A model generated the notes under the pieces. The model was given only the letters and a program-made list of their open reading frames with translations, had not been told where the DNA came from and did not search any database. From Prorocentrum cordatum (taxonomy: Eukaryota > Sar > Dinophyceae > Prorocentrales > Prorocentraceae): a stretch of 22,500 nucleotides of DNA. Shown piece after piece: positions 1 to 8,270 of the stretch; positions within the stretch are counted from its first letter, which is position 1; every line of letters starts with the position of its first letter. The translations under genes were made by a program, and so were the position numbers. The stretch is from positions 351,095 through 373,594 of the forward strand of contig CAUYUJ010014621.1 of the NCBI GenBank assembly GCA_963575745.1. Direction: 5' to 3'.

Positions 1-979
1 AAAGCGAGGCATCCCAAACATAATCAATGGGGGTCCATACGTGCTCGCCATGGCGGCACATGCGACGACGCTGATTGTCAGCGCACTTGTCTTGGTAGAC
101 CGGCAGTTACCGCCACCGTATTCATGGATTTTAGACAGGTTTTGCATTGCGCGCGACAGTTCATAATTTGCCCAGATGGGATCAATTGTTTAGTAACACC
201 CTGCTCTGTAGCATTTACGTCGATTGGGCTTGCAGTGGCATGCCGAGCTCCCGATTACGACGATGACGACGTTCATGATATTGGCACGCTCAATTGCAGA
301 AGGAGTAGCATGCGAAACCGTGATGGGAAATATGTGGCATCAGCTAGGAGTTGCGAAAACTGGTTTCGCGCGTGGCCAGCTCCCCAGATTGTGTCTCAAG
401 CTGTTCGTCACTTCCGCTACATAGGGACATAGGGGCTTGCATCAACACTCCAGGGAGGGTTCGGGTTTGCTTGGCGATGTTCCGTCTCACGTCCTGTTGT
501 CAGTGTCGCTCTGGTGACTTCCGATGTCCGCGCTCTCCGCCGCCGCCAAGCAACACAAGCCAGGGAACAACGAAGATAACAAACATGGTTGCGAGATGGA
601 ATTGGTATCTTGAGCTGATATACAGTCTCGAACTTTGGCTTGACACGCTCTGCCAGGTCTGGCCCACTAAGCTTCGGAGCGACACGCTGTCCACGACCCA
701 GGCCCCAAGCATCAACGTCCCGAGCCTTTCCGACCCTCCCGCCCCGCGGAGCGGAGCGACGCGCTATCCGCTCGCAGGGCATAGCGTGTCGCCGTTGCCG
801 CCGCCGCGACACGCTGTCCAAAAGTTGTTAACCGTACGCAGCATTGTGCGAGCCATCCGTAGCCACATACCGACCGCCCGAGAGACGTGCAAGCGGCCAC
901 CTCCCCATTTTCCCGAGACGTCTCCTCGCTTCAACCCCCTGGCCTGTTCCTCGCCTCCTGCCGCTGCACAACGCAAAGG
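1..979. other. No recognisable feature (980 bp)
   Basis: I see no gene here. The open frames on both strands are short, overlap each other and lack a consistent third-position bias. A 10-nt match to the start of the dinoflagellate spliced leader occurs at 850-859, but the remaining 12 nt do not match, so it is not called. The stretch is GC-rich without obvious repeats, apart from a short duplicated motif around 680 and 808 (gacacgctgtcca). Confidence 0.5.
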
Positions 980-1063
980 TCGTCGTCGTCGGCCTCGTCG
1001 TCGTCGTTGTCGTCGGCGTCGGCGTCGTCGGCCTCGTCGTCGTCGTCGTCGTCGACGACGACC
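980..1063. repeat. GTC/TCG trinucleotide microsatellite
   Basis: An interrupted (GTC)n tract with GGC, GCC and GTT variants. Near 1050 it switches to its own complement (gtcgtcgacgacgac), so the 3' end is self-complementary. All long open frames crossing it (Arg-rich, Val-rich, Ser-rich or Asp-rich depending on frame) are products of the trinucleotide and are not called as genes. Confidence 0.9.
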
Positions 1064-1238
1064 ACGAGGAGCAGCTGGTCGCTCCCTCTCTCTCTCGACA
1101 CGCGCTGCTGGCTGCTAGCCAGAGCGTGGGAGGGTGGAGGCTCGCCGCTCCGACCGCCGACGCCGTCATGAAACCGCCGGTGTCCCCGTCGTCGGCGCGC
1201 GTTCCTCTTTTGCCGGGAGCCTTGAGTCGACCGGACGT

Positions 1239-1399
1239 AAGAGTGACCTTTCGCCGGAGTGACCTTTGGTGCGGGTCTAATGGGGTCCCCCAATCGCCGA
1301 AAGCGATGCGGTAGTAGCGTCTTGCGCGCTCGCTTTTGGGCCCCCCGCGGCCCCCCAAAAACCGCGCACCAAAGGTCACTCTTACCCAGGGTCACTCTT
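1239..1399. mobile_element. 161-bp fold-back element, MITE-like
   Basis: Inverted arms of 35 bp lie at 1239-1273 and 1365-1399. Each arm has a 10-bp outer match (aagagtgacc), a 9-bp divergent spacer of identical length, and a perfect 16-bp inner match (agtgacctttggtgcg). The equal spacing on both sides argues that these are true terminal inverted repeats. The GTGACC word occurs twice per arm. The centre is GC-rich with a second weak palindrome (ttttggg...cccaaaa). I could not find a convincing target-site duplication and there is no coding capacity. A non-autonomous TIR element is the likeliest reading; a simple decayed palindrome is the alternative. Confidence 0.55.
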
Positions 1400-1458
1400 T
1401 CGTGTAGTCGATTGAGACAGGGGTCATTGCAAACGGGGTCAGACAGAGCGCCAGATCT

Positions 1459-1472
1459 TGCAGGATCCTGCA
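1459..1472. repeat. Perfect 14-bp palindrome
   Basis: The sequence tgcaggatcctgca is a perfect palindrome; a second, smaller one (ctgacc-tg-ggtcag) lies at 1487-1500. Both may be parts of an old palindromic repeat. No function can be assigned. Confidence 0.4.
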
Positions 1473-1587
1473 GAGCCAAGGGTGCACTGACCTGGGTCAG
1501 ATTTTGCAACTCGTCGCCGCGGCTGGACCCGCCTCGAAGTCCTGGCCAGAACGCACCCCTGCAGAGGTCTGGGAAGTACTGGTATCA

Positions 1588-1752
1588 GTACCTATTGGTT
1601 TCCCCATTGGAATCGTTTTTGGACGCAGGCCAGCGAGCTAAGTAAGCGGCTTCCCCATTGGTCCCCCATTGGTTTCCCCATTAGTACCTACTGGTTTCCC
1701 CATTAATGCCTACTGGTTTCCCCATTGGTTTCCCCATTGGTTTCCCCACTTG
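1588..1752. repeat. 12-bp minisatellite (ggtttccccatt)
   Basis: About eight imperfect copies of a 12-bp unit, some separated by a tactggt or gcctact spacer. The unit length is a multiple of three, so the plus strand reads Gly-Phe-Pro-Ile repeats and the minus strand Trp-Gly-Asn-Gln repeats. No surrounding gene is supported, so these are read as incidental. Confidence 0.85.
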
Positions 1753-1797
1753 GAATCAGCATCGGCGAGGCCAGCGCCAGAAGGCCTGGACGATTTT

Positions 1798-2312
1798 GGA
1801 GCATCCTCGACCGCCTTTGGAAAACACAGCCGCGCGCACGAAGCCAAACAGTGCCACGTGGAGAGTGGGCGTCCGAGCGACGGCCCGGGGAGAGAGGAGA
1901 GAGAGATCGACGGAGACAGGACAGCATACGGTCGGTGCACGTCGCGTCGACCGGCGGCGACCCCGCCGCCGGCGTTCACCTAGGCCTCTGGGATGGGGTC
2001 GGAGTGGCTGGGGTCGGAGGATCGCGCCACAGCGCCGATGCATCGCCGACGCGGCTCGATGTGGGGCTCGACTTGCTTCACGTCGACGTCGCCGATGCAT
2101 CGCCGACGTCGCCAGTGCATGGCCGATGCATCGCCGATGCGTCGGCGATGCATCGCCGATGTATCGGCGATGCGGCGCGATCCTCCGACCCCACCTCCTC
2201 GGACCCCACCTGGGAGGCCTCCGGTTTCCTGAACGGCCGATCGCTCAGGGCCGAGCCATCCCCGCGGTGCCAGGAGCCGACGCCGGGGTCGACCCGGCAC
2301 GGGCCTGCCGCA
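1798..2312. repeat. Segmental duplication, copy A (split by a fold-back element)
   Basis: The left part (about 1798-1983) and right part (about 2220-2312) are clearly homologous, though diverged, to 2766-2990 and 3141-3237. Shared landmarks in order are ggagcatc(c/t)tcgacc, a gagagag-rich tract, a perfect stem of nine bases (ccggcggcg/cgccgccgg) around 1948-1970, then gtttc...cgatcg(c/t)tca and cccgcggtg(c/t)cagg. The two copies are about 970 bp apart. Copy A is interrupted by the fold-back at 1984-2219; copy B is interrupted at the corresponding place by a different element. No coding function is evident. Confidence 0.75.
1984..2219. mobile_element. 236-bp fold-back element with palindromic GATGCATCGCCGAC core
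   Basis: Arms at about 1984-2030 and 2173-2219 are inverted repeats of about 46 bp with a few mismatches. The inner 19 bp (ggggtcggaggatcgcgcc) pair perfectly, and the outer ends are GGCCTC and GAGGCC. The loop (2034-2172) is filled with variants of gatgcatcgccgac, itself largely self-complementary (cgatgcatcg is a perfect palindrome), so the whole segment can form nested hairpins. No target-site duplication is clear. It sits inside duplicated copy A and has no counterpart in copy B, so it probably inserted after the duplication. Confidence 0.6.
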
Positions 2313-2522
2313 GACAGAAACCTTCGGGGAGCGGGGCCTGGCGCCCGAGCCGAGAGAGCCGCGCGGAGCTGCGAGAGGTGATGCTTCTATTAGGTGCTGT
2401 TGTTCTGCGAGTCCTCGGGGGGGAGAAGACGCACACACAAAGAGTCCTACTGGTGTTGTTGTTCCTCCTAGTCTAGTTGCTCTTCTAGTCTAGGGGCACG
2501 AACAATGGCATGAACATACTAG

Positions 2523-2656
2523 CTCGGAGGTCCGCGCGGATTTCTCGGATCCGCGCTGGGGCCCCCTGGCGGCGCCTCCGGCGCCTCCCATGGCACGCTC
2601 CGCGCGCCAGGGAGGGGGTCCAGCGCGGATCCGAGAGATCCGCGCGGACCTCCGAG
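2523..2656. mobile_element. 134-bp fold-back element
   Basis: Long inverted arms begin ctcggaggtccgcgcggat on the left (2523 onward) and end atccgcgcggacctccgag on the right (to 2656). The first ~36 bp pair with a single mismatch, and pairing continues more loosely toward the centre (ccctggcg / cgccaggg), leaving a small loop. I see no target-site duplication and no coding capacity. It lies in the spacer between the two segmental copies. The arm sequence differs from those of the neighbouring fold-backs, so it is a separate family. Confidence 0.6.
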
Positions 2657-2687
2657 ATTTTATGTTTACGTAGTTTGTTTGTTCTCC

Positions 2688-2712
2688 TCAGAGAGAGAGA
2701 GAGAGAGAGAAA
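2688..2712. repeat. GA dinucleotide microsatellite
   Basis: A short (GA)n run followed by an A-rich patch (acaaaaaaaag). It gives an Arg/Glu-rich reading in one frame and Leu/Ser-rich on the other strand; neither is called. Confidence 0.85.
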
Positions 2713-2765
2713 CAAAAAAAAGAATGAGAGAGGGAGAGGAAAGTATGGTAGGTTCGCGTCGTTCC

Positions 2766-3237
2766 GGAGCATCTTCGACCATCTCGAGACAGCAAAAGCG
2801 CTCAGGAAACCAAATAGTGCACGTGGGAGTGGACATCCGGGCGACGGCAAGAGGAGAGGGGGAAAGAGATCGAAGAAGAGAGAGCATCATGCGATAGGTT
2901 CGCGTCGTTTCCACCGGCGGCGACCCCGCCGCTGGCGGTCAACGTTGAACGCCGCTGGCGACGCAGAGTCGGTCGATGCTGAACGAGCTGACGTTGATGG
3001 GCCTGTTCTCCACCGCCACCACCATAAGTTGGAGGGGTGAGGGGGTCCGTCTCCCCCTCTTCTTCTTCCTGCTCCTCATCATCCTCCACCTCCTTCCCCC
3101 CTCCAACTGATGGTGGTGGTGGTGGAAAACAGGCCCATCAGACGTTTCGGAAACGCTCGATCGTTCAAGGTGGAACGATTCCCGCGGTGTCAGGAACCGG
3201 CGCCGGGGTCGGCGCGACACGAGCCTGCCAGTTACAC
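2766..3237. repeat. Segmental duplication, copy B (split by a TIR element)
   Basis: Homologous to 1798-2312. The left part ends near 2990 and the right part resumes at 3141. Copy B carries about 40 bp more than copy A just before the insertion point (around 2945-2990). The conserved hairpin (ggcggcgaccccgccgc) is at about 2917-2933. Between the halves lies a 146-bp TIR element flanked by GACGT. Confidence 0.75.
2995..3140. mobile_element. 146-bp MITE with 43-bp TIRs and 5-bp target duplication
   Basis: The left TIR (2995-3037) and right TIR (3098-3140) pair over 43 bp with three mismatches; the ends read TGATGGGCCTGTT and AACAGGCCCATCA. Immediately outside is the direct repeat GACGT (2990-2994 and 3141-3145), as expected for a transposition target duplication. 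The central ~60 bp is pyrimidine-rich and non-coding. TIR structure plus duplication make this a non-autonomous DNA transposon by structure. I do not assign a superfamily, because 5-bp duplications occur in more than one and the TIR termini are not diagnostic to me. Confidence 0.75.
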
Positions 3238-3360
3238 GCCGAGTGGGGCATCGGCCTGCCAGCAGGCGCGCCTCGGACATTTGTTCCCTACCTAGGCTCT
3301 GCCTAGAAGGGTTCTTACTTTGTTGGCTAAAGGGGGCGGGCAGTGTTGCTCACCCCGGGC

Positions 3361-3414
3361 GGTTCCCCCGGTTGCGCTCCCCTGGTTCCCCCGGTTGCGC
3401 CCCCTGGGTTCCCC
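3361..3414. repeat. 23-bp minisatellite, 2.3 copies
   Basis: The unit begins ggttcccccggttgcgc and runs 23 bp. Copies are at 3361-3383 and 3384-3406, with a partial third at 3407-3414 that leads directly into the pentamer array. Confidence 0.8.
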
Positions 3415-3926
3415 TAGCTTAGCTTAGCTTAACTTGCCTTACCTCAGCTTAGCTTAGCTTAGCTTAGCCTAGCTTAGCTTAGCTTAGCTTATCTCATCTT
3501 AGCTTAGCTTAGTCTAGCCTAGCTTAGCCTAGCTTAGCTTACCTTACCTTAGCTGACCTTAGCTTAGCTTAGCTCAGCTTATCTTAGCTTAGCTTTCCTT
3601 GTCTCATCTTAGCTTAGTTTAGCTCAGCTTAGCCTAGCTTAGCTTAGCTTAGTTTAGCTTAGCCTAGCCTAGCTTAGCTTAGCTTAGCGTAGTTTAGCTT
3701 AGCTTATCTTAGCTTAGCTTAGCTTAGCTTATCGCATGTTAGCTTAGCTTAGCTTAGCTTAGCTTAGCTTAGCTTAGCTTAGCTTAGCTTAGCTTAGCTT
3801 AGCTTACCGCTGCTTAGCTTCGCTTAGCTTAGCTTATCTCAGCTTAGCTTAGCTTAGCTTAGCTATCTTAGCTTAGCTTAGCTTAGCTTAGCTTAGCTTA
3901 GCTTAGCTTAGCTTAGCTTAGCTTAT
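3415..3926. repeat. TAGCT pentanucleotide satellite (~510 bp)
   Basis: About 100 copies of TTAGC/TAGCT with scattered point variants (cctagc, tatctt, tcatctt), densest in variants near the left and most regular at 3740-3925. AGCT is self-complementary, so each strand carries the same tetramer. It is not the TTTAGGG-type telomere repeat reported for dinoflagellates. No transcript or gene is supported; stop codons occur throughout (tag, tta on the reverse). Confidence 0.95.
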
Positions 3927-3987
3927 GCTGCTTTCCTAGGGGCTCCAACTGCTAGGTAGGGTCGCGCTGGGATAATTTCTTTTTCCG

Positions 3988-5809
3988 TTAAGTCGGGCCT
4001 GTCCCTCTACAGGAGGAAAGTTCAAAAGTTGTCGAAAAATAGTCAGGGTACGATGTGTTGCTAATTGTTTGTCATTTTTGGTGTAAATTGGGGTCTACTG
4101 TTTGATATTTCGTCCAAGATCGGCGTGTAGGGGGACAGGCCCGACCTAATTCTTCCGCGATGGCCCTGGAGATTCTTGGGCGTGCCGCGAGGCTTGAGCT
4201 AAGTCGGGCCTGTCCCTCTACAGGAGGAATATTCAGAAATAGCCCAAAAATAGTCTGGTGACGATGTTTTGAACATTTGGTGCATTTTTGGAGTCTTTTT
4301 GTTTGACTATGTTTGATTTTTCGTCCAAGGTCGGCCTGTTGGGGACATGCCCGACCTAATTCCTCCGCGTTTGCCCTGGAGATTCTGGGGCGTGCCGCGA
4401 GGCTCGAGTTAAGTCGTGCCTGTCCTCTACAGGAGGAAAATTCAAAAATAGTCGGAAACTAGTCTGGGGACGATGTTTCGAACATTTGTTGCGCATTGTT
4501 GGTGTATTTTTTGATTAGTTTCAAGTTTTCATCCAAAATCCGCCTGTAGGGGGACATGCCCGACCTAATTCTTCCGCGATGGCCCTGCAGATTCTGGGGC
4601 GTGCCGCGAGGCTTGAGCTAAGTCGGGCCTGTCCCTCTACAGGAGGAATCTCCAAAACTAGTCAAACAATAGTCTGGGGACGATGTTTGAGCATGTTTTG
4701 AATATTTGTGTTGCATTGTTTTGACTATTTTTAATTTTTCGTCCAGAATCGGCCTGTATAGGGGACAGGCCCGACCGAATTCTTCCGCGATGGCCCTGGA
4801 GATTCTTGTGCGTGCCGCGAGGCTTGAGCTAAGTCGGGCCTGTCCCTCTACAGGAGGAATATTCAGAAATAGTCTGGCCACGATTGTTTGAGCATGTTTT
4901 GAATGTTGTCGGCGTTTTTTTGACTGTGCTTAATTTGTCGTCCAAGATCGGCCTGTATAGGGGACAGGCCCGACCGAATTCTTCCGCGATGGCCCTGGAG
5001 ATTCTTGGGCGTGCCGCGAGGCTTGAGCTAAGTCGGGCCTGTCCCTCTACAGGAGGAATATTCAGAAATAGTCAGAAATAGTCTGGTGACGATGTTTTGA
5101 GCATGTTTTGAATATTTCTGGTGTGCAAAACTATTTTTGGTTTCTTCGTCCAAGATCGGCCTGTAGGGGGACATGCCCGACCTAATTCTTCCGCGATGGC
5201 TCTTGAGATTCTGGGGCGTGCCGCGAGGCTTGGGTTAAGTTGGGCGTGTCACTCTACAGGAGGAAGATTCAGAAATAATCAGAAATAGTCGGGTGACAAG
5301 TTTTTGAGCATGTTTTGAATATTGTTGGTGGTGTTTGTTGACTATGTTTGATTTTTTCGTCCAAGATCGGCCTGTAGGGGGACATGCCCGACCTCAGGGC
5401 TGGACCTAAACAGTGCTTTGGCGATTTCGTGGGCCGTTTTCGTTGCGACTTCATTTTGCAGTGAAGGCGGAATCGAGACAAAAGCGACGGAAAACGAAAA
5501 CAAAACGAAAACGAAAAACGCTGTTTGGGTTCAGCCCTGCCCGACCTAATTCTTCCGCGATTGCCCTGGAGATTCTGGGGCGTGCCGCGAGGCTTGAGTT
5601 AAGTCGGTCCTGTCCCTCTACAGGAGGAATCTTCAAATATAGAAAGTATAAAAATGGGTACGATTTTTAACGCATGTTTTGAATATGTTTGGTGTATTGT
5701 TTTGGACTATTTTTCATTTGTCGTCCAAAATCGGCCTGTAGGGGGACACGCCCGACCTAATTCTTCCGCGATGGCCCTGGAGATTCTGGGGCGTGCCGCG
5801 AGGCTTGAG
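3988..5809. repeat. ~210-bp satellite array, eight units, with hairpin core
   Basis: The landmark aagtcgggcctgtccctc recurs at 3990, 4201, 4411, 4620, 4831, 5030, 5237 and 5601, giving spacings of 199-211 bp, except one of 364 bp that contains an inserted element. Each unit has a conserved GC-rich part (cctaattcttccgcgatggc ... gcgtgccgcgaggcttgag) and a variable T-rich part. The conserved part is bounded by inverted arms of about 22 bp, for example 4952-4974 against 5032-5053, giving a ~100-bp potential hairpin per unit. The array starts at a right arm and stops just before one, so both ends are truncated within a unit. Frames through it give repeated peptides, but stops and lack of codon bias argue against coding. 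Confidence 0.92.
5395..5539. mobile_element. hAT-like MITE, 145 bp, 8-bp target duplication
   Basis: The element starts CAGGGCTGGACCTAAACAG (5395-5413) and ends with the inverted match CTGTTTGGGTTCAGCCCTG (5521-5539), 19 bp with two mismatches. It is flanked by an 8-bp direct repeat CCCGACCT (5387-5394 and 5540-5547), which is the sequence found once in other satellite units at this position. The other units serve as the empty site. An 8-bp duplication with TIRs starting CAGGG is characteristic of the hAT superfamily. The interior is A/G-rich on one side and non-coding, so it is non-autonomous. Confidence 0.85.
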
Positions 5810-6277
5810 ATCGACGGAGCATTCGCCTTCAGATTTGGTGCGGCAAGATTTCTTAATTGTTGTGACTGTGCTCCCCTTGTCCCTCATCCACTCCCCTCGC
5901 CCCTCCTCCTTGGACCTTCGAACTTCCTGGTCACGTTCGCGTCGGCGGATGACTTGGGTCACGTCGTGTGCATGTCCAGCGAGTGTTGGCGGCCGGTTTC
6001 TCGGGGCGAGCTGTTGATGGCGGGTTCACGGTGGACGAGGTCTGATTGTTATGATTGTGTGTTGTATATACCGCAGCTGCGCTTCCGTACGCCCAGTTTG
6101 ACGATCTTGGTGGCTGCCGCCTCCCACCGAGGTCTGGGCCCCCAAGCGGGCTTACAGAGCTCCGGTGGTGGTGAATATCTCGCTCTCCTCATCATTTGCC
6201 CGCTCCCACGCCGAATGGTCAGGAATACGACTTTGTCGCGCGTGGCTACCACTGTCGGAGCTATTCATTTCGTCCTC
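5810..6277. other. No recognisable gene (468 bp)
   Basis: The 210-bp satellite ends in mid-unit and unique sequence begins. Open frames on the plus strand run through from the satellite but show no domain or codon bias. A tgtatata word occurs near 6062 but is not treated as a promoter, because dinoflagellate promoters are not known for TATA boxes. Confidence 0.45.
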
Positions 6278-6475
6278 TCGCTTGCTCGCTCTATCTCTCT
6301 CTCTTTCTGTCTCTCTCCCTCTCCCATTTATACCCAAACGTACAAGACTTCATTGGCGCTTTGCGCCATTCACCAAATTAGGTCCTTCAAGCTTCGTAGA
6401 AGGAAAAAGAGTGAGAGAGAGTGAGACAGAGACAGAGGCAGAGACAGACGACAGATAGAGAGAGGGAGACGAATT
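6278..6475. repeat. CT-rich tract (6278-6335) facing a GA-rich tract (6405-6475)
   Basis: A pyrimidine run (ctctatctctctctctttctg) is followed about 70 bp later by a purine run (gagagagagtgagacagagac). They are roughly complementary and could pair as an imperfect inverted repeat or form triplex structures. Both are low-complexity. Confidence 0.7.
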
Positions 6476-6539
6476 TATTATTCTTCCCGTTTTTGCTATC
6501 GTCGTTCTCTTTCCATTTTCTCCTCCTTCTTCCCATTTC

Positions 6540-7210
6540 TCGTTCTCGCCTTTTCCTTGCGAACACCTCTCCGTCCTCCGAAATGTTTTGGTGGAGGCTC
6601 CTTCTTTGGAGGGTCTCCAGAGGGCATCTCGAGTGCTGCTTGGGGGCCTCGTGGGGGCCTCTGGAGAACTCCTGGGAGCCTTTGGGGAGCCTCTGTGGGC
6701 GGTGCCATGTCTGGTTTTCCTCAACGACGGGGTTCCGATCGGAGTGCTTTCGGGGGCGTCTTGGGGCCATAGTATGCCGTCTTGGGGCCCTGCTTGGCCG
6801 TCTGTGGGCTTTCTTCTGGGGCCGTCTTGAAGCCCTTTTGGCTTGTCTTGGAGCGATGTATGGGGCTTTCCGGCGGTCTCGAACGACCTGTAGATCGCAC
6901 GAGCGAATGTCCCCCAAACGTCCCAAAGCTCTGAGGGAACCTATATTTGGGGGGGTTCGGGGGGGCGTCTCGGGGGTCTTCTCTGATTCGCCTTGGGGCG
7001 TCTCAGCAGGGTATAGTGCCATCTGGGGCTCCCGTGAGGCTGTTCCGGCAGCCTCGCAGTTGCTGTGGGTCCATTTTCGAGGTCCGCCAGGGGCGTCCAG
7101 GAGGCCGAGAAGCCCGAGGAGACGCTTGGCAGGGGCGTCCAGGAGGTCAGAGGGGGCCGCGGGACCCTGGAGATCCGAATCGCTGGAGGGGGGATCCAGC
7201 CAATCAGTAT
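6540..7210. repeat. G-rich degenerate repeat region, both strands open
   Basis: The region is built from loosely repeated words around ggggcc, gtcttgg and ggagcct (for example gccgtcttggggccctgctt near 6777). About 280 codons are open simultaneously on the plus (6421-7263) and minus (7223-6387) strands. The minus frame is Arg/Pro-rich and the plus frame Gly/Leu/Trp-rich. Neither shows a domain, and the repeat composition alone explains the lack of stops. A decayed Arg/Pro-rich gene on the minus strand remains possible but is not supported. Confidence 0.45.
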
Positions 7211-7258
7211 GTGTTGGACTCACTCTCTCTCTCTCTCTCTCTCCTTCTCTCTCTCGCC
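7211..7258. repeat. CT dinucleotide microsatellite
   Basis: A (CT)n run (actctctctctctctctc) with ctt interruptions; no other information. Confidence 0.85.
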
Positions 7259-7353
7259 CCTAGATAAACATAGAGATGTACATGCAATATATGTATGTAT
7301 TCCCCAAGCAGTGGTTACACTTAGGGGTTCTTTAATTTCTGTTTTAAGGAACT

Positions 7354-7484
7354 GGGCCTGGGTGTTGGTCTGGAGGTTCCGCGCTCGCCATCGCCGCCCC
7401 GTCGCCGCCCGGTCGTTGCCCGTCGTCTGGGCCAGGGTGTTGGTCTTGCGGTTCCGTGCTCGCGGTCGCCGCCTTGCTGCCGCC
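7354..7484. repeat. Two-copy tandem repeat, ~76-bp period
   Basis: The segment ggcc(t/a)gggtgttggtct at 7354 recurs at 7430, each followed by g-g-ttccg(c/t)gctcgc and a gtcgccgcc run. The two copies are about 80% alike by eye. No gene is supported. Confidence 0.65.
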
Positions 7485-7489
7485 CTAGA

Positions 7490-7596
7490 ACGCACCGCAC
7501 AGACTGCACCACATGAACTGCGCGACATAGATTGCACCGCGTAAAGTTCATACAGCGCACAGCATACATTGCACCACTTTGATTGCACAACATAGA
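7490..7596. repeat. Short-period repeats around ttgcaccacat
   Basis: About seven spaced variants of (t/c)gcaccacat (cgcaccgcacag, ctgcaccacatg, attgcaccgcgt, attgcaccacttt, attgcacaacatag). A closely similar cluster lies at 12852-12950 at the end of satellite unit 2, and a single copy (ttgcgcaccacat) lies near 15811. Both clusters are followed by a related ctccttt(t/c) sequence. Confidence 0.6.
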
Positions 7597-7599
7597 GCC

Positions 7600-7930
7600 T
7601 CCTTTTCAGGGACCACTAGCGCGACTCCAATAGAAAACGACTTAGGGGTTTTCTGGCCGCGCCGTCGTCGGTTCACTTTCGGCAAAGGGGACTAACGGGT
7701 CGGGCGGCCGCGCCGTCGTCTGAATTCCCAACCCCTCTTCTTCGCTGCAGTACCCCCGCAGTTCCCCAGGTGGCGGTCGTCAGTTTTTGTTTGTGACCGT
7801 TTCTTAATGGTGAGGGAGGTATTTCCGTCAGTTCTGCGGCCCCCCTTGTTGTATTCGTTCCCGAAGAGTCCACGACGTCGGTTCTGACGATTCTTGGGTT
7901 TGACATTAATGATTCCCCCGCGATGTACTG
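7600..7930. other. No recognisable gene (331 bp)
   Basis: Two copies of ggccgcgccgtcgtc (near 7654 and 7706) echo a word inside the satellite module at 12507, suggesting eroded satellite sequence. Nothing else is identifiable. Confidence 0.45.
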
Positions 7931-8194
7931 GGATCTATCTCTCCAGAATTAACGGTCCCCCTTGTCGTACCAAAATTTACATATGATTCTGCCCCATCGC
8001 CCATCCGAAATATGAACTCCCACCATCCCAGGCGACCGGTATCGATACCCCCCTTCATCCGTTGCAAAAAACACAATGCCCGCGCACCCGTCTATCACAA
8101 GCCATCAGTTTTCAAGAACGCCTTGCAATATAACGAATTGCACACACTCGCGTCGTCGCGCGCGCATGCCGGAATCCGAATTGAATGTCCCGAA

Positions 8195-8270
8195 GCACAC
8201 ACACAACACACACACAACACACACACAACACACACAACACACAACACACAAACACACGCACATAAACACA
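8195..8270. repeat. CA-rich microsatellite (cacacaacacacac)
   Basis: An expansion of (CA)n with aac interruptions. It sits where other satellite units have only a short aaacacacaaaaacacatgg stretch, so it grew locally from the satellite sequence. Confidence 0.9.

Noticed and set aside
850-859. 10-nt match (tccgtagcca) to the start of the spliced leader
   Set aside because: The remaining 12 nt do not match and no coding sequence follows; a 10-nt match by chance in this window is not very unlikely, and known relics tend to keep the 3' part of the leader.
3415-3926. Telomere repeat
   Set aside because: The unit is TAGCT, not the TTTAGGG type reported for dinoflagellates, and it lies between other repeats in mid-window.
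3988-5809. CRISPR-like regular repeats with spacers
   Set aside because: The unit is about 210 bp with a long conserved core, spacers are themselves related, and the genome is eukaryotic; this is a satellite.
6055-6075. TATA-like promoter word (gttgtatata)
   Set aside because: No supported gene starts downstream, and TATA boxes are not a known general feature of dinoflagellate promoters.
6387-7263. Opposed ~280-codon open frames
   Set aside because: Both strands are open at once in a G-rich degenerate repeat; neither has a domain or consistent codon bias.
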